Shown in pieces: positions 1 to 9,575 of a DNA stretch of 64,000 bases. Made by a program: the position numbers and the translations under genes. Below the pieces are notes generated by a model. It had not been told where the DNA came from. It was given only the letters and a program-made list of their open reading frames with translations, and made no database searches. The stretch comes from Mariniphaga anaerophila (GTDB lineage Bacteria; Bacteroidota; Bacteroidia; Bacteroidales; Prolixibacteraceae). The stretch covers positions 197,555 through 261,554 of the forward strand of contig NZ_FQUM01000007.1 of NCBI RefSeq assembly GCF_900129025.1, written 5' to 3'. Each line of letters starts with the position of its first letter. Positions within the stretch are counted from its first letter, which is position 1.

Positions 1-1
1 T

Positions 2-2713
2 GCTACTTTTTTTGCCGGTGTTGGCAATCAGAATAAAGAAAAGACAGTGCGTTTTTCGGAGATAACTCCCCGCCAGTTTTCGGCGAAGTTTGATGTTGGC
101 GGGCAAAAAGTTGAGGTGAAAACAATAGGTTACTTTTCTCATTCCGAAAGAAAAGCTATTCCTTCCGAATCGGGTGAATCCGTTATTGATTTAGTGTTTG
201 CGGCTCCTGACCGCCAGGGCATGCAGTCTTTTACATTTCGGCGTGGAGATGTATTGGAATATCCCGGTCTGGTCGCCGGATTTGAAGCCCGGAGAGAAAC
301 GCCCATACGTTTTTTCATGCGGGATGGAGAACTGAAAATGATTGCTGATTATCCGGTGGAAGAAACAACCATGGCAACTCAGGAAACGGTTACTTTTGCG
401 CCCGGAGATACCATCGATGTAAAGAAGATGTTTTTGTATGGTGTGAATAATTTCCGGTTGTTGGTACGTGACTTTCTTCCCAGCGCCACTTTTACCGCAG
501 TGAGAAGCGCGCAGGAAACCAATGAACAGGCTGTTCTGGTGGAGGTGTCCGATGGAGTTAGAAAACAAACTATTCCGGTTTTCGGGCATTCGGGAATGAG
601 AGCCGATACCGTTGAAGTTCCGTTGAGTAACACTGTTCTGAAGCTTGCCTACGGGGCAAAAATCATCCATCTGCCTTTCCGGCTTTTTCTGAAAGATTTT
701 CAGTTGGAGCGTTATCCCGGTTCCGAGTCGCCGTCATCGTATGCATCCGAAGTGGTGTTGATAGACGACGCCGAAGGAGTTAAACGGGACGTGCGTATTT
801 TTATGAATAATACTCTGTTGTACAAAGGATATAAGTTTTTTCAGTCTTCGTACGATCAGGACGAGCTGGGAACTGTGCTTTCTGTGAACTACGATTTGTG
901 GGGAACCTGGATTTCCTACATCAGTTATATATTGCTGGGGCTGGGTTTTGCGCTGTCTTTGTTAAATAAGAATTCTTATTTCCGGTTTCTTGCCCAGCGA
1001 CTTAAACAAACTTCTGCCAAAACAATTGCGGTGGTTGTATTGTCAACCGGTTTTGCGTTTAGTGCTTCAGCTCAAATTGGTGGTGGTACCAATATCCCTC
1101 CAATTGATCCGCAGCTGTCTGACGCTTTTAGTAAACTTTGGGTGCAGGGCGCCGACGGCCGCATTGAGCCGCTGAGTACGTTAAACAGCGAAATCGTGCG
1201 GAAATTGAGCCGCAAGTCGTCGCTTTACGGAAAATCGGCGGATGAAGTGGTTTTGAGCATGATGGCTTATCCTGAAATTTGGCAGACCCTGCCGTTTGTA
1301 CGGGTAGGCGACAAAGCGCTGTCGGCAGAGCTGGGCATTTCGGGCAAAACTATTGCCGTTCAGCAGATGTTCGACGCCCAGGGAAATTACAGGATTGCAG
1401 AGCAGGTGCGCGCTGCTTTCAGTAAACCTGCGGCAATGCGTAATCAGCTTGAGAAAGAGTACATTTACCTTGACGAGCGGGTGAGTATTTGTTTTATGGT
1501 ATTCAGAGGAACATTGTTCAATATTTTTCCCAGGGAAAGGATTGAAGACTCGTGGTACTCGCCGGGAGAAAATGCATTGGAATATTCGGGGGGAGATTCA
1601 ATTTTCATAAAAAGCGGAGTCAATCTGCTGGTTCAGTCCATTCAGAACGGAAATAGCACCGAGGCCCTGGATGTGCTGAGTGCAGTGAGCAATTTCCAAC
1701 TGAAATATGGTGGCGATTTACTTCCGGGGCAAGCCAAAAAGAGTGCGGAAATTCTGTACAACAAGGTGAATCCGTTCGAGCGGATTTTTCCCTTCTATTT
1801 ACTGTTCGGATTTTTTCTGCTGGTTGTGCTTATTGCTAATATTTTCAGGCTGAAACCATTGCCAGTTGCACTGAAGAAGACCTTCTTTTTCGCCATTTTA
1901 TTTCTTTTTGTGGTGCATACTGCCGGAATTATTTTACGGTGGTATATCTCGGGGCGGGCACCCTGGAGCAACGGTTACGAAAGCGTGATCTATGTGGCCT
2001 GGGCAGCAATGTTGGCCGGTGTTTTATTCGGCCGCAAATATCCGCTGGTTGTGGGAACCGCCGCTTTTCTGACTGGTATTTCGCTGTTTGTGGCACACCT
2101 CAGTTGGATGAATCCTGAAATTACTCCGCTGGTGCCGGTGCTGAAATCGTACTGGTTAACAATACATGTTTCCATTATTACGGCCAGTTACGGGTTTTTC
2201 GGGCTGAGCGCTTTTCTCGGGATTCTGGTGCTTGTGCTAATTGTAATTCGCCGCACTTCCAACGAAGGAAAAGTGAACCAGTTTATCGAACAACTGACTA
2301 CCATTAATGAAATGTCCATTACTGTGGGACTTTATTTTCTGACTATCGGCACTTTTCTGGGAGGTGTTTGGGCCAACGAGAGCTGGGGACGTTATTGGGG
2401 CTGGGATCCGAAAGAAACCTGGGCGCTTATAACCGTTATGATTTATTCGTTTATTGCACACATGCGGCTTATCCCGTCGTTAAAAGGTATCTATAATTAT
2501 AACATCGCTTCGGTTTTCGGATTTGCCTCGGTGTTGATGACGTACTTTGGCGTAAATTATTACCTGGCCGGGTTGCATTCGTACGGAAAAGGCGTGGCAG
2601 GTGGCATGAATCCGGCTGTTCCGGTTAGTCTGCTCCTTTTAGCTGGTTTAATGATTTGGGCCTACCTGAAAGATCTGAAGTACGAAAAGCAAAAAGAGGA
2701 ACGCAATTCCTGA
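2..2713 (+). CDS. Cytochrome c biogenesis protein, fused ResB(CcsB)-CcsA type (5' partial)
   Basis: Membrane protein that exports and attaches haem to apocytochromes c (System II cytochrome c synthase). The reading frame is open from base 2, so the true start lies left of the window; a GTG at 47 is probably internal. Visible part: ResB-like extracytoplasmic domain (about residues 1-290, counting from 47), a hydrophobic segment near 285-305, a second soluble stretch, then the CcsA half from about residue 590 with six or more membrane helices. The tryptophan-rich haem-binding WWD motif (WGRYWGWDPKETW) lies near residue 780, with conserved histidines around it. The fused order is usual in Bacteroidota, often beside nrfHA, but that neighbourhood is not visible here. 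No cytochrome c with a clear CxxCH was noticed elsewhere in the window. Confidence 0.93.
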   Translation, partial: ATFFAGVGNQNKEKTVRFSEITPRQFSAKFDVGGQKVEVKTIGYFSHSERKAIPSESGESVIDLVFAAPDRQGMQSFTFRRGDVLEYPGLVAGFEARRETPIRFFMRDGELKMIADYPVEETTMATQETVTFAPGDTIDVKKMFLYGVNNFRLLVRDFLPSATFTAVRSAQETNEQAVLVEVSDGVRKQTIPVFGHSGMRADTVEVPLSNTVLKLAYGAKIIHLPFRLFLKDFQLERYPGSESPSSYASEVVLIDDAEGVKRDVRIFMNNTLLYKGYKFFQSSYDQDELGTVLSVNYDLWGTWISYISYILLGLGFALSLLNKNSYFRFLAQRLKQTSAKTIAVVVLSTGFAFSASAQIGGGTNIPPIDPQLSDAFSKLWVQGADGRIEPLSTLNSEIVRKLSRKSSLYGKSADEVVLSMMAYPEIWQTLPFVRVGDKALSAELGISGKTIAVQQMFDAQGNYRIAEQVRAAFSKPAAMRNQLEKEYIYLDERVSICFMVFRGTLFNIFPRERIEDSWYSPGENALEYSGGDSIFIKSGVNLLVQSIQNGNSTEALDVLSAVSNFQLKYGGDLLPGQAKKSAEILYNKVNPFERIFPFYLLFGFFLLVVLIANIFRLKPLPVALKKTFFFAILFLFVVHTAGIILRWYISGRAPWSNGYESVIYVAWAAMLAGVLFGRKYPLVVGTAAFLTGISLFVAHLSWMNPEITPLVPVLKSYWLTIHVSIITASYGFFGLSAFLGILVLVLIVIRRTSNEGKVNQFIEQLTTINEMSITVGLYFLTIGTFLGGVWANESWGRYWGWDPKETWALITVMIYSFIAHMRLIPSLKGIYNYNIASVFGFASVLMTYFGVNYYLAGLHSYGKGVAGGMNPAVPVSLLLLAGLMIWAYLKDLKYEKQKEERNS

Positions 2714-2935
2714 ACGTTTTTGTAGAGAATGGCTCTGAATCGGCAGTCTGTGCCGGGGTAAATTTCATTCTGTGATATTTGCTTTTGTAGTAAGATGTAA
2801 AGTCTTGGCGCATTGCTGTATCGTATTTTCGGAATAACAAAACCGATGGTCGTGTTTGATGTTCTGGTGTATAAATTGGCCGTTTGGTGTTGTATTTTGA
2901 ACTTAAAGTTTAAATTTGTTACAAACAATAAGTGA

Positions 2936-3970
2936 ATGGATTCAACAAAAAAAATCTACATTTTTCTGGTGATCACCGCCCTTGTAATTGTGCTGATTTA
3001 TGCCCAGGGAATTATTATTCCTTTCATATTATCGGTTCTTTTTTGGTTTATGATTAGGGTAGTGAAAAAAGTACTGTCAAAAATTCGTTTTGTTAAGGCC
3101 TGGCCGAAGTGGCTGTTAACCGCTATCTCTTCGGTTATTATGCTGAGTTTTTTATTCTTTACCGTGGAAATGATTTCAGTAAATATCGGGCACCTGACAA
3201 AAACTCTCCCGGTTTATGAGGAAAATGTAAATAAAGTAACCCAGTTGGCAAAAAGTGAATTCGATATTGATCTTTCCGGAATGCTGAGCGATTTTTCAAA
3301 GGACTTGAACTTCGGAGAAATACTTTCAAAAATATTTTCAACGTTAACAAGCCTTTTTGGAAATGCTTCGATGGTTTTGATTTACCTGATTTTTCTTCTG
3401 GTTGAGGAATCAACCTTTCCGAACAAGCTGAAAGCCATGTATCCTGATTCGGCAAAACATGAAAAAATGAAAACGCTTGTCAGAAAAATTGACAAATCGG
3501 TTAGTAATTACATCGCCCTGAAAACATTGGTGAGCTTACTCACGGGTTTTCTCAGCTACTTTGTTTTGCTTTTTGTTGGTGTGGACGCACCGGCTTTTTG
3601 GGCATTTTTAATTTTCGTACTCAATTTTATCCCGACAATCGGGTCGCTTATTGCGACAATTTTCCCCACAATTTTTGCACTTCTGCAATTTGGAGAGTTT
3701 ACTCCGGCCATTTTGGTTTTGGTAATTGTTGGCGCCATTCAGCTTGTTGTGGGGAATATTATTGAACCGCGACTTATGGGCAATTCATTAAATATTAGCC
3801 CTTTGGTAGTACTGCTTACACTTACAATGTGGGGGTTTTTGTGGGGCGTTGTCGGAATGTTACTCAGCGTCCCAATTACTGTTATTTTAATTATAATCAT
3901 GTCTGAGTTTGAAGGAACAAAGCCAATCGCTATCTTGCTTAGCAGGCAGGGAAAGATTGGAGATCAGTAG
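2936..3970 (+). CDS. AI-2E family transporter (PerM/YdiK-like permease)
   Basis: A 344-residue polytopic inner-membrane protein of the AI-2E transporter family (PF01594). Its hydrophobic profile is typical: two helices at about residues 8-35, one near 60-85, a soluble middle domain (about 90-140), and four to five helices from 145 to the end. The family motif region with conserved prolines (NFIPTIGS, about residues 223-230) and the late segment EPRLMGNSL are present. Substrates differ between members and cannot be read from sequence; quorum-signal export is only one documented role. Length matches the family (330-380). The start ATG has no purine-rich ribosome site. It stands alone, 222 bases after the CcsBA gene. 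Confidence 0.9.
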   Translation: MDSTKKIYIFLVITALVIVLIYAQGIIIPFILSVLFWFMIRVVKKVLSKIRFVKAWPKWLLTAISSVIMLSFLFFTVEMISVNIGHLTKTLPVYEENVNKVTQLAKSEFDIDLSGMLSDFSKDLNFGEILSKIFSTLTSLFGNASMVLIYLIFLLVEESTFPNKLKAMYPDSAKHEKMKTLVRKIDKSVSNYIALKTLVSLLTGFLSYFVLLFVGVDAPAFWAFLIFVLNFIPTIGSLIATIFPTIFALLQFGEFTPAILVLVIVGAIQLVVGNIIEPRLMGNSLNISPLVVLLTLTMWGFLWGVVGMLLSVPITVILIIIMSEFEGTKPIAILLSRQGKIGDQ

Positions 3971-4127
3971 CATGTTGTTATGCGTTATTGTGTTCGTTTT
4001 ATCCGGTGTCATAAAAAACATGAATGTTGAATAAGCGAAACGAGCACGGTAAGTAGTTGAAAAAAAAGATGTATTGTTGCTGGTTTGAGTTCCGTAAATC
4101 ATTTTTAGAATAAACAATTTTAGACGA

Positions 4128-5021
4128 ATGAAAAATAGTACAAGGTTTTTTGAACCTGTTTTGCTTCCACAAAAAAACAGGTTGAGATTGAGATTTTTTG
4201 TGATTCTTCCGCTTCTTCTGATTGGTTTTTATGTTGCGGCGCAAAACGGCGTAACGAACAAAACCGATGAAGAATATCTTCTGGAAGAAAACATTTTGTA
4301 CCGCACTGCACAAGAGGCAGAGAAGGATGATTATGTGGCAGAACGCTGCCGGTTGGATGTATATTATCCGGCAGGCAAAAAGGATTTTACTACGGTAGTT
4401 TGGTTTCACGGAGGTGGAATTACCGGTGGAAATAAATTCATTCCCGAAAAGTTAAAAGAACAGGGAATTGCTGTTGTTGCGGTTAATTACCGGCTGAGCC
4501 CGAAAGTAAAGAACCCGGTTTACATTGAAGATGCCGCTGCGGCAGTAGCGTGGACTTTCAATAACATTGAAAAGTATGGTGGAGATGCCGCCAAAATTGC
4601 TGTGTCGGGGCATTCGGCAGGCGGTTACCTTACCAGTATGGTGGGGCTGGATAAAAAATGGCTTGCAGAATTCGGAATTGATGCCAACAAAATTGCCATG
4701 CTGGTTCCTTTCAGCGGGCACACCATTACTCATTTTACCATCCGTAAAGAAAACGGAATTGAAGGCAGTCAGCCCGTTGTTGACGAGTTTGCACCACTTT
4801 ATCATGTTCGGCCCGACGCGCCGCCACTTATTTTGATTACAGGCGACCGCGAACTGGAGATGCTTGGCCGCTACGAAGAAAATGCCTACATGTGGCGGAT
4901 GATGAAGGTTGCCGGTCACAAACAAACTAAGCTTTACGAAATGGATAGCTTCAACCATGGAAGAATGGCTTCGCCCGCATTGGAAATTCTATTAAACGAA
5001 ATAAAAACACTCTCCAAATGA
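4128..5021 (+). CDS. Secreted alpha/beta hydrolase (esterase, HSL/BD-FAE-like)
   Basis: A 297-residue predicted exported serine esterase. A long basic N-terminus precedes a hydrophobic segment at about 24-38, ending near AAQ, consistent with a signal peptide. Oxyanion-hole motif HGGG lies near residue 94, the nucleophile elbow GHSAGG near 160 (Ser about 162), the acid residue is probably in TGDRE (about 238) and the histidine in FNHGR (about 275), giving a complete triad. The family cleaves carboxyl esters, often acetyl or feruloyl groups on plant or algal polysaccharides. It overlaps the next gene, a glycosidase-like propeller, by four bases (ATGA), so the two are probably translated together and may strip a decorated glycan. 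The substrate is not determinable here. Confidence 0.85.
   Translation: MKNSTRFFEPVLLPQKNRLRLRFFVILPLLLIGFYVAAQNGVTNKTDEEYLLEENILYRTAQEAEKDDYVAERCRLDVYYPAGKKDFTTVVWFHGGGITGGNKFIPEKLKEQGIAVVAVNYRLSPKVKNPVYIEDAAAAVAWTFNNIEKYGGDAAKIAVSGHSAGGYLTSMVGLDKKWLAEFGIDANKIAMLVPFSGHTITHFTIRKENGIEGSQPVVDEFAPLYHVRPDAPPLILITGDRELEMLGRYEENAYMWRMMKVAGHKQTKLYEMDSFNHGRMASPALEILLNEIKTLSK
4153..4183. repeat. Perfect 10-bp inverted repeat inside the esterase start region
   Basis: Arms 4153-4162 and 4174-4183 (AACCTGTTTT and its complement) are separated by 11 bases, inside codons 9-19 of the esterase gene. In mRNA this would form a hairpin just downstream of the start codon. It may be chance or may damp translation initiation. 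Confidence 0.4.
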
Positions 5022-5989
5022 AACACTTACTTTTTGTTCTTTTGTTTTCCCCGCTTTTTGTTTTTGCGCAGGAGCGGATGATGTTTGGTGACACTTCCCG
5101 AAAAGGAGTACCTTATTCTAAAGATCCGCATGTGGTAAAATTTGAAGGCCGTTACCTGATGTATTTTTCTATTCCTCCGTTTGAAGATAAAACGAATCCC
5201 ATAAAAGGGTGGAATATTGGCATTGCCGAGAGTACAGATCTTATTCACTGGGAGAAAATTGGCGAAATTAACCCAGAGGGCAGTTACGAGAGCAAGGGGC
5301 TTTGCGCTCCCTGTGCATTGGTTGTCGACGGGAAGGTCCATCTTTTTTACCAAACTTACGGAAATGGTAGAAACGACGCTATTTGTCACGCATTTTCAAC
5401 CAACGGAATTTCGTTTCAGCGAAATAAAACCAACCCGATATTTCATCCCACCGGCGACTGGAATTGTGGGCGGGCAATTGATGCCGAAGTTATTAAGTTT
5501 GAAAACCGGTATCTGCTCTATTTCGCCACCCGCGATCCCAATTTTGAAGTTCAGATTCAGGGTGTTGCCGCAGCTCCTCTGACTACCGATTTTAATCGCG
5601 ATGATTGGGAGCAACTGGCAGATTATCCAATTTTGGTTCCGGAATACGACTGGGAGAAGAAATGCGTGGAAGGCGCATCGGTAATTCAGCGGGGCAACGA
5701 GCTTTTTATGTTTTATGCGGGGGCGTACAATAACGAACCTCAGCAGGTTGGAATTGCCAAAAGCAGCGACGGAGTTCATTGGAAGAAGCTTTCTGAAGAA
5801 CCTTTTCTGGCAAACGGAAAGCCGGGAGAGTGGAACTCTAGTGAATCGGGGCATCCGCACATATTTGCCGATTCTGACGGGCGGACTTATTTGTTTTTCC
5901 AGGGAAATAACGACAATGGGAAAACCTGGTTGATTTCCAATGTGGAAGTTCTTTGGAATGAAAACGGTCCGTATCTGAAAGAAGACTGA
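5018..5989 (+). CDS. Secreted five-bladed beta-propeller glycosidase (GH43/GH117-like)
   Basis: A 323-residue predicted exported protein; residues 1-17 form a signal peptide ending FAQ. The rest shows regularly repeated strand motifs of the five-bladed propeller glycosidase clan: an early DPHVV strand (candidate catalytic Asp about residue 29), CGRAIDAEV (Asp near 153) and VEGASV (Glu near 215), matching the Asp/Asp/Glu layout of GH43-type enzymes. Such enzymes release arabinose, xylose, anhydrogalactose or similar sugars from polysaccharides. It overlaps the upstream esterase by ATGA, suggesting joint action on an esterified glycan. No SusC/SusD pair is visible, so this is not a full polysaccharide-utilisation locus. 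Family assignment to GH43 rather than GH117 or GH130 is uncertain. Confidence 0.75.
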   Translation: MKHLLFVLLFSPLFVFAQERMMFGDTSRKGVPYSKDPHVVKFEGRYLMYFSIPPFEDKTNPIKGWNIGIAESTDLIHWEKIGEINPEGSYESKGLCAPCALVVDGKVHLFYQTYGNGRNDAICHAFSTNGISFQRNKTNPIFHPTGDWNCGRAIDAEVIKFENRYLLYFATRDPNFEVQIQGVAAAPLTTDFNRDDWEQLADYPILVPEYDWEKKCVEGASVIQRGNELFMFYAGAYNNEPQQVGIAKSSDGVHWKKLSEEPFLANGKPGEWNSSESGHPHIFADSDGRTYLFFQGNNDNGKTWLISNVEVLWNENGPYLKED

Positions 5990-6320
5990 TTGCTGAAATT
6001 GCAAATTAATCTGCTAAGAAGATTTGTTTCACAATCAATAAAAATTGAAGATGTTGTTAGTCGGGTTTGAAAAATTTTTCGAACCCGATTTTATTTTAAT
6101 ATTGCGCCGTTAAAAATGCTGGGGGGCTGTGTTGGGGGAGATGTGTGCCCCGGATGAAAAGCAAAGCTTTTTTTGAATGATTTGCCGGCGCGAAACGAAT
6201 TTCAGTCCGAGAAATTCTCTGTTCGCTTTTCAATTTATGATTGGCTATTAATAACTTCTGAGTTTGTGGTGCAGCTACTCGTGTTATTTTTTTTAAATTT
6301 AGCCACTATTTGTAAACTCA
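5990..6320. other. Intergenic region upstream of the sensor kinase
   Basis: 331 bases without a convincing gene. It holds the strong terminator at 6061-6097, a short hairpin followed by a T run near 6159-6174, and then an AT-rich stretch before the sensor kinase start. No clear TAnnTTTG promoter was found next to the kinase gene. Confidence 0.6.
6061..6097 (+). terminator. Rho-independent terminator after the esterase/glycosidase pair
   Basis: Arms 6061-6074 and 6075-6088 pair over 14 positions (TCGGGTTYGAAAAA type, one G-U), folding as a tight hairpin whose centre forms the loop, followed by TTTTATTTT. The A-rich left side means it could also work on the minus strand. Confidence 0.75.
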
Positions 6321-9300
6321 ATGAAAGTTTCTAAACGGTTACTGATTTTTCTGCTTAGCCTGACGTTGGTTTTTAGTGTAGTGGCGGTATATCCATCCGT
6401 CGCTTTTTATCATTACGGAATAGAAAACGGATTGCCCGAGTCCAGGATAGTTGCCATTAGTCAGGACTCAACCGGGTTCATCTGGCTTGCCGGCGAAAAC
6501 AGCGTCTTTCGGTTCGATGGTAATCGGTTTATTACTTATCAAAATACTTATTCAGACGATTCTTCAGCGGCGTTTGTCCGAATCAACGCTTTATTTACCG
6601 ACTCCCGTGGAACTCTTTGGGTGGGGACAAACAATGGCCTCTTTCAGTTTGATATTGGCAAGAACCAATTTGTAAAAGCCGCGGGAAGCCTGGGCGAGTC
6701 CAGAATTCTGGATTTTTCTGAAGATAAAGGAGGGAACCTCTGGATTGCTTCTGACGAAGGTCTGGTAAAATTCAGTCCCGCCATAAAAAAAACAGTATGG
6801 TTTACTGATGCTGAGTCGTCGATAAATGCTGCCTTCAAAAAGTTGCCAACAGACTATATTCGCCAGGTTACGTGCCAACCCGACGGGAAAATCTGGCTGT
6901 TTACATTTCCTTTCGGGCTCTATCTTTTTGATCCGGCAACCAACCAAGTGGATGATTTTAGTAAGACTGACGGATTTGATTTTTCGCAAACCAACATTTC
7001 AGAACTTCATTTTAGTTCTGGTTTTTTATACGTAGGAACGCTCTCCAAAGGATTTTTCAGAATGGATGCCACCAAACGGAAAGTTTACGACGAGCCGGTT
7101 AATCAATCAGTCCGCGCCATTCATCATTTTCAGCAAATGAATGATTCGGTTTTCTGGCTCGCGACCAACAACGGATTATTCCGTTATAATGTTCTTTCTG
7201 AAAATGTGACGAGATACACCAACGTGCCCAATAACCCGTTGAGTCTGAACCGCACCACCATTAATTTTGTGTATGTAGATAAGAACGAAAATCTTTGGCT
7301 GTCGTTGGGAATTCGGGGCATTGACTTTGGTTTGATGAATGTGCCTTTTTCTCACCTGTTGGTTTCGGGAGACGAGGCTTATGAATTGGCTCAGAAAGAG
7401 GTGACGTCAATTTATTTTGAACACGAAGGGAATATGTGGCTGGGTTATGAATCCGGGTTGATTGAGAAACATAGTTATGCTCCCAAAGGCAAAGAAAAAT
7501 TTCGGTTACCTCAAAAAAAAGCAGGAGTTACACCCGGTTCTGTGATGGCTATTTTTGAAGACTCCGAAAAACGAACCTGGGCAGGCGGCTGGATGTCGGG
7601 ATTGAATGTTTTAATGCCGCGGGCAAATGCTTTTTTACCCGCAAAAATTAAACCCGACTCTGTTAGCAGGCTGGTTGAAACGGCAGATGTAAGGGGAATT
7701 GCTGAAGATGCAGAAGGAAATATCTGGGTTAGTTTTCATGGAATAGGGTTGGGCAAATATCACCCGACAACACAATCCCTGAAAATTTATAAACACGACG
7801 AGGAGCGTCCTTTTTCTTCTCTGTCAAATAATTACACATATAATTTTTGTTTCGATATTGAAGGTAATCTTTGGATTGCTTCGGCGCATGGTGTTTCTAA
7901 ATTTAATCCAGAGACAGAAGAATTTTCCTGCTTTTTTAATGATGTCAATAATCAGGAAACACTCAACAGCAACACGGTAAAGACGGTTTTTTGCGACAGT
8001 GCCGGTGTTGTCTGGGCCGGAACAGATAAAGGGCTGAATGCCTATTCTCCCGCCAAAAACAGTTTTATTCCTGTTTTTACAGACCACGATTTTTCTTTTC
8101 TGAGCATTTCCTCAATACAGTCAGTAAACCCGGGCGAGCTCTGGCTAAGTACCAATTCCGGAATTTTTCGTGTGGAGTATGCCTGGAATGAAGATGAAAC
8201 TGCGATGACAATTGAAACGAAATATTTCAGCCGTTCAGACGGACTTTTGTCATCCAACTATTTTGCAAGAGCAGCAGCAACCAGCGGCGACGGAATCGTG
8301 TTTTTTGCGGGGAACGAAGGAATAGATTATTTCGATCCGTGGAAAACATATTCGTATAAAAAGCCGGCAGCCCAGGTGTTTATTTCCGAGATTTTAGCTG
8401 ACGGAACTCCCGTTTTTCCACAAGGCGTATCGGAAATAGGAGACGGTGAAAAGCTGGTTTTAAAATACGGACACAAAACACTTTTTATTCGTTTCTCCGG
8501 CCTTGATTTATCAAATCCGGGAACGAAAAATTTTAGATACAAACTCGAAGGATTGAACGATGACTGGGTTTATTTACAGAACGAGCAAATGGTCTCTTTC
8601 ACCCATCTTTTGCCCGGCACCTATTTTTTTACGCTTGAAATTCAACAGAACGACAAACAATGGGATGGCCCAAATGGAGTCCTCCAGATTGTTATTAAAA
8701 GGCCTTTTTGGTTGTCGTGGCTTTTTTATGTTCCGCTTTTGCTGATTGTTGCCGGTGTGTTTCTGGCGGTTTTGAAAATCCGTTCCAGGGTTTTGATTGC
8801 ACGGCAACGGGAACTGGAGCGAATAATAGATGAGCGGACAAAAGAACTTACCGTGAAAAATAACCAACTGGAAATTGCCAATCAGACCAAAAGCAAGCTG
8901 CTTTCGATTATATCACACGACTTAAGAAGTCCTTTTTCAGGCTTGCTCGGCATTCTGGATTTATTGACCGACCCGGATTCCGGCATTCCGTGTGAAAAGC
9001 ATACGGAACTGCTTGTGGCGGCAAAAGCGTCGGCAAACGATACTTTTGAGCTTCTGGAGAATCTTCTGTTGTGGGCACGTTCTCAAATGAAGGAGATGAA
9101 GTGTCGCATCGAAAAACAAGACTTGTCAAAAGTGCTGCAAAAAAATGTTAATTTGAAAAAACAGATTGCTGCTCATAAAAATATTACACTTTCGGGGCAT
9201 TTTCCTGATGCGCTGGAAGCTTCATTTGACCGGGAGATGGTAAACACAGTTATTCGGAATATTTTGAGCAATGCCCTAAAATTTACCCCGTCGGGTGGCG

Positions 9301-9575
9301 AAGTAAATCTTCTTGCCAAAACAGAGGGCAGCACTGTAATTGTGAGTGTTGCAGATACCGGAATTGGTATTAAAGAAGAGAATATGGAGCAGATTTTCAG
9401 CCTGGGAAAATCCAATGGAAAAGGAACCCTCGGCGAAATTGGAACGGGGCTGGGGCTGGTGATCTGCAAAGAGTTTGTAGAAAGAAATGGAGGAAAAATT
9501 TGGGCTGAACCCAATAGCCCTGCCGGAACGGTTTTTCATTTTTCGTTACCGGTAAATAAAGAATCAGATCGATGA
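6321..9575 (+). CDS. Two-component-propeller sensor histidine kinase
   Basis: A 1084-residue membrane sensor kinase. Order: signal/anchor segment (about 6-28); a periplasmic 14-blade-type array of two-component regulator propeller repeats (about 30-680, many LWIAS / LWVGT / IWVSF blade motifs); a Y_Y_Y domain (about 705-770, with FRYKLEGLNDDW); a transmembrane helix (about 795-817); a coiled linker; HisKA with H-box ISHDLRSP (phospho-His about 864); HATPase_c with N-box (about 980), DTGIGI (about 1011) and GTGLGL (about 1040). It ends after the ATPase domain, so unlike hybrid HTCS regulators it has no receiver or AraC domain, and no response regulator gene is adjacent. Such receptors usually sense glycan fragments. 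It overlaps the next gene by ATGA. Confidence 0.92.
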   Translation: MKVSKRLLIFLLSLTLVFSVVAVYPSVAFYHYGIENGLPESRIVAISQDSTGFIWLAGENSVFRFDGNRFITYQNTYSDDSSAAFVRINALFTDSRGTLWVGTNNGLFQFDIGKNQFVKAAGSLGESRILDFSEDKGGNLWIASDEGLVKFSPAIKKTVWFTDAESSINAAFKKLPTDYIRQVTCQPDGKIWLFTFPFGLYLFDPATNQVDDFSKTDGFDFSQTNISELHFSSGFLYVGTLSKGFFRMDATKRKVYDEPVNQSVRAIHHFQQMNDSVFWLATNNGLFRYNVLSENVTRYTNVPNNPLSLNRTTINFVYVDKNENLWLSLGIRGIDFGLMNVPFSHLLVSGDEAYELAQKEVTSIYFEHEGNMWLGYESGLIEKHSYAPKGKEKFRLPQKKAGVTPGSVMAIFEDSEKRTWAGGWMSGLNVLMPRANAFLPAKIKPDSVSRLVETADVRGIAEDAEGNIWVSFHGIGLGKYHPTTQSLKIYKHDEERPFSSLSNNYTYNFCFDIEGNLWIASAHGVSKFNPETEEFSCFFNDVNNQETLNSNTVKTVFCDSAGVVWAGTDKGLNAYSPAKNSFIPVFTDHDFSFLSISSIQSVNPGELWLSTNSGIFRVEYAWNEDETAMTIETKYFSRSDGLLSSNYFARAAATSGDGIVFFAGNEGIDYFDPWKTYSYKKPAAQVFISEILADGTPVFPQGVSEIGDGEKLVLKYGHKTLFIRFSGLDLSNPGTKNFRYKLEGLNDDWVYLQNEQMVSFTHLLPGTYFFTLEIQQNDKQWDGPNGVLQIVIKRPFWLSWLFYVPLLLIVAGVFLAVLKIRSRVLIARQRELERIIDERTKELTVKNNQLEIANQTKSKLLSIISHDLRSPFSGLLGILDLLTDPDSGIPCEKHTELLVAAKASANDTFELLENLLLWARSQMKEMKCRIEKQDLSKVLQKNVNLKKQIAAHKNITLSGHFPDALEASFDREMVNTVIRNILSNALKFTPSGGEVNLLAKTEGSTVIVSVADTGIGIKEENMEQIFSLGKSNGKGTLGEIGTGLGLVICKEFVERNGGKIWAEPNSPAGTVFHFSLPVNKESDR

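Noticed and set aside
191-670. Open frames of 60-370 codons antisense to or out of frame with the genes listed
   Set aside because: They lie wholly inside well-recognised genes, show no family motifs, and have shadow-type compositions; example coordinates given.
2883-2918. Promoter for the AI-2E permease (TTTG ... TAAATTTG)
   Set aside because: The -7 box matches, but the 24-base spacer is too long and the -7 box is only 17 bases from the ATG; left unlisted.
6155-6181. Nine-codon frame (ATG AAA AGC ...) before the sensor kinase
   Set aside because: Too short, with no support; the same bases form a small hairpin with a T run.
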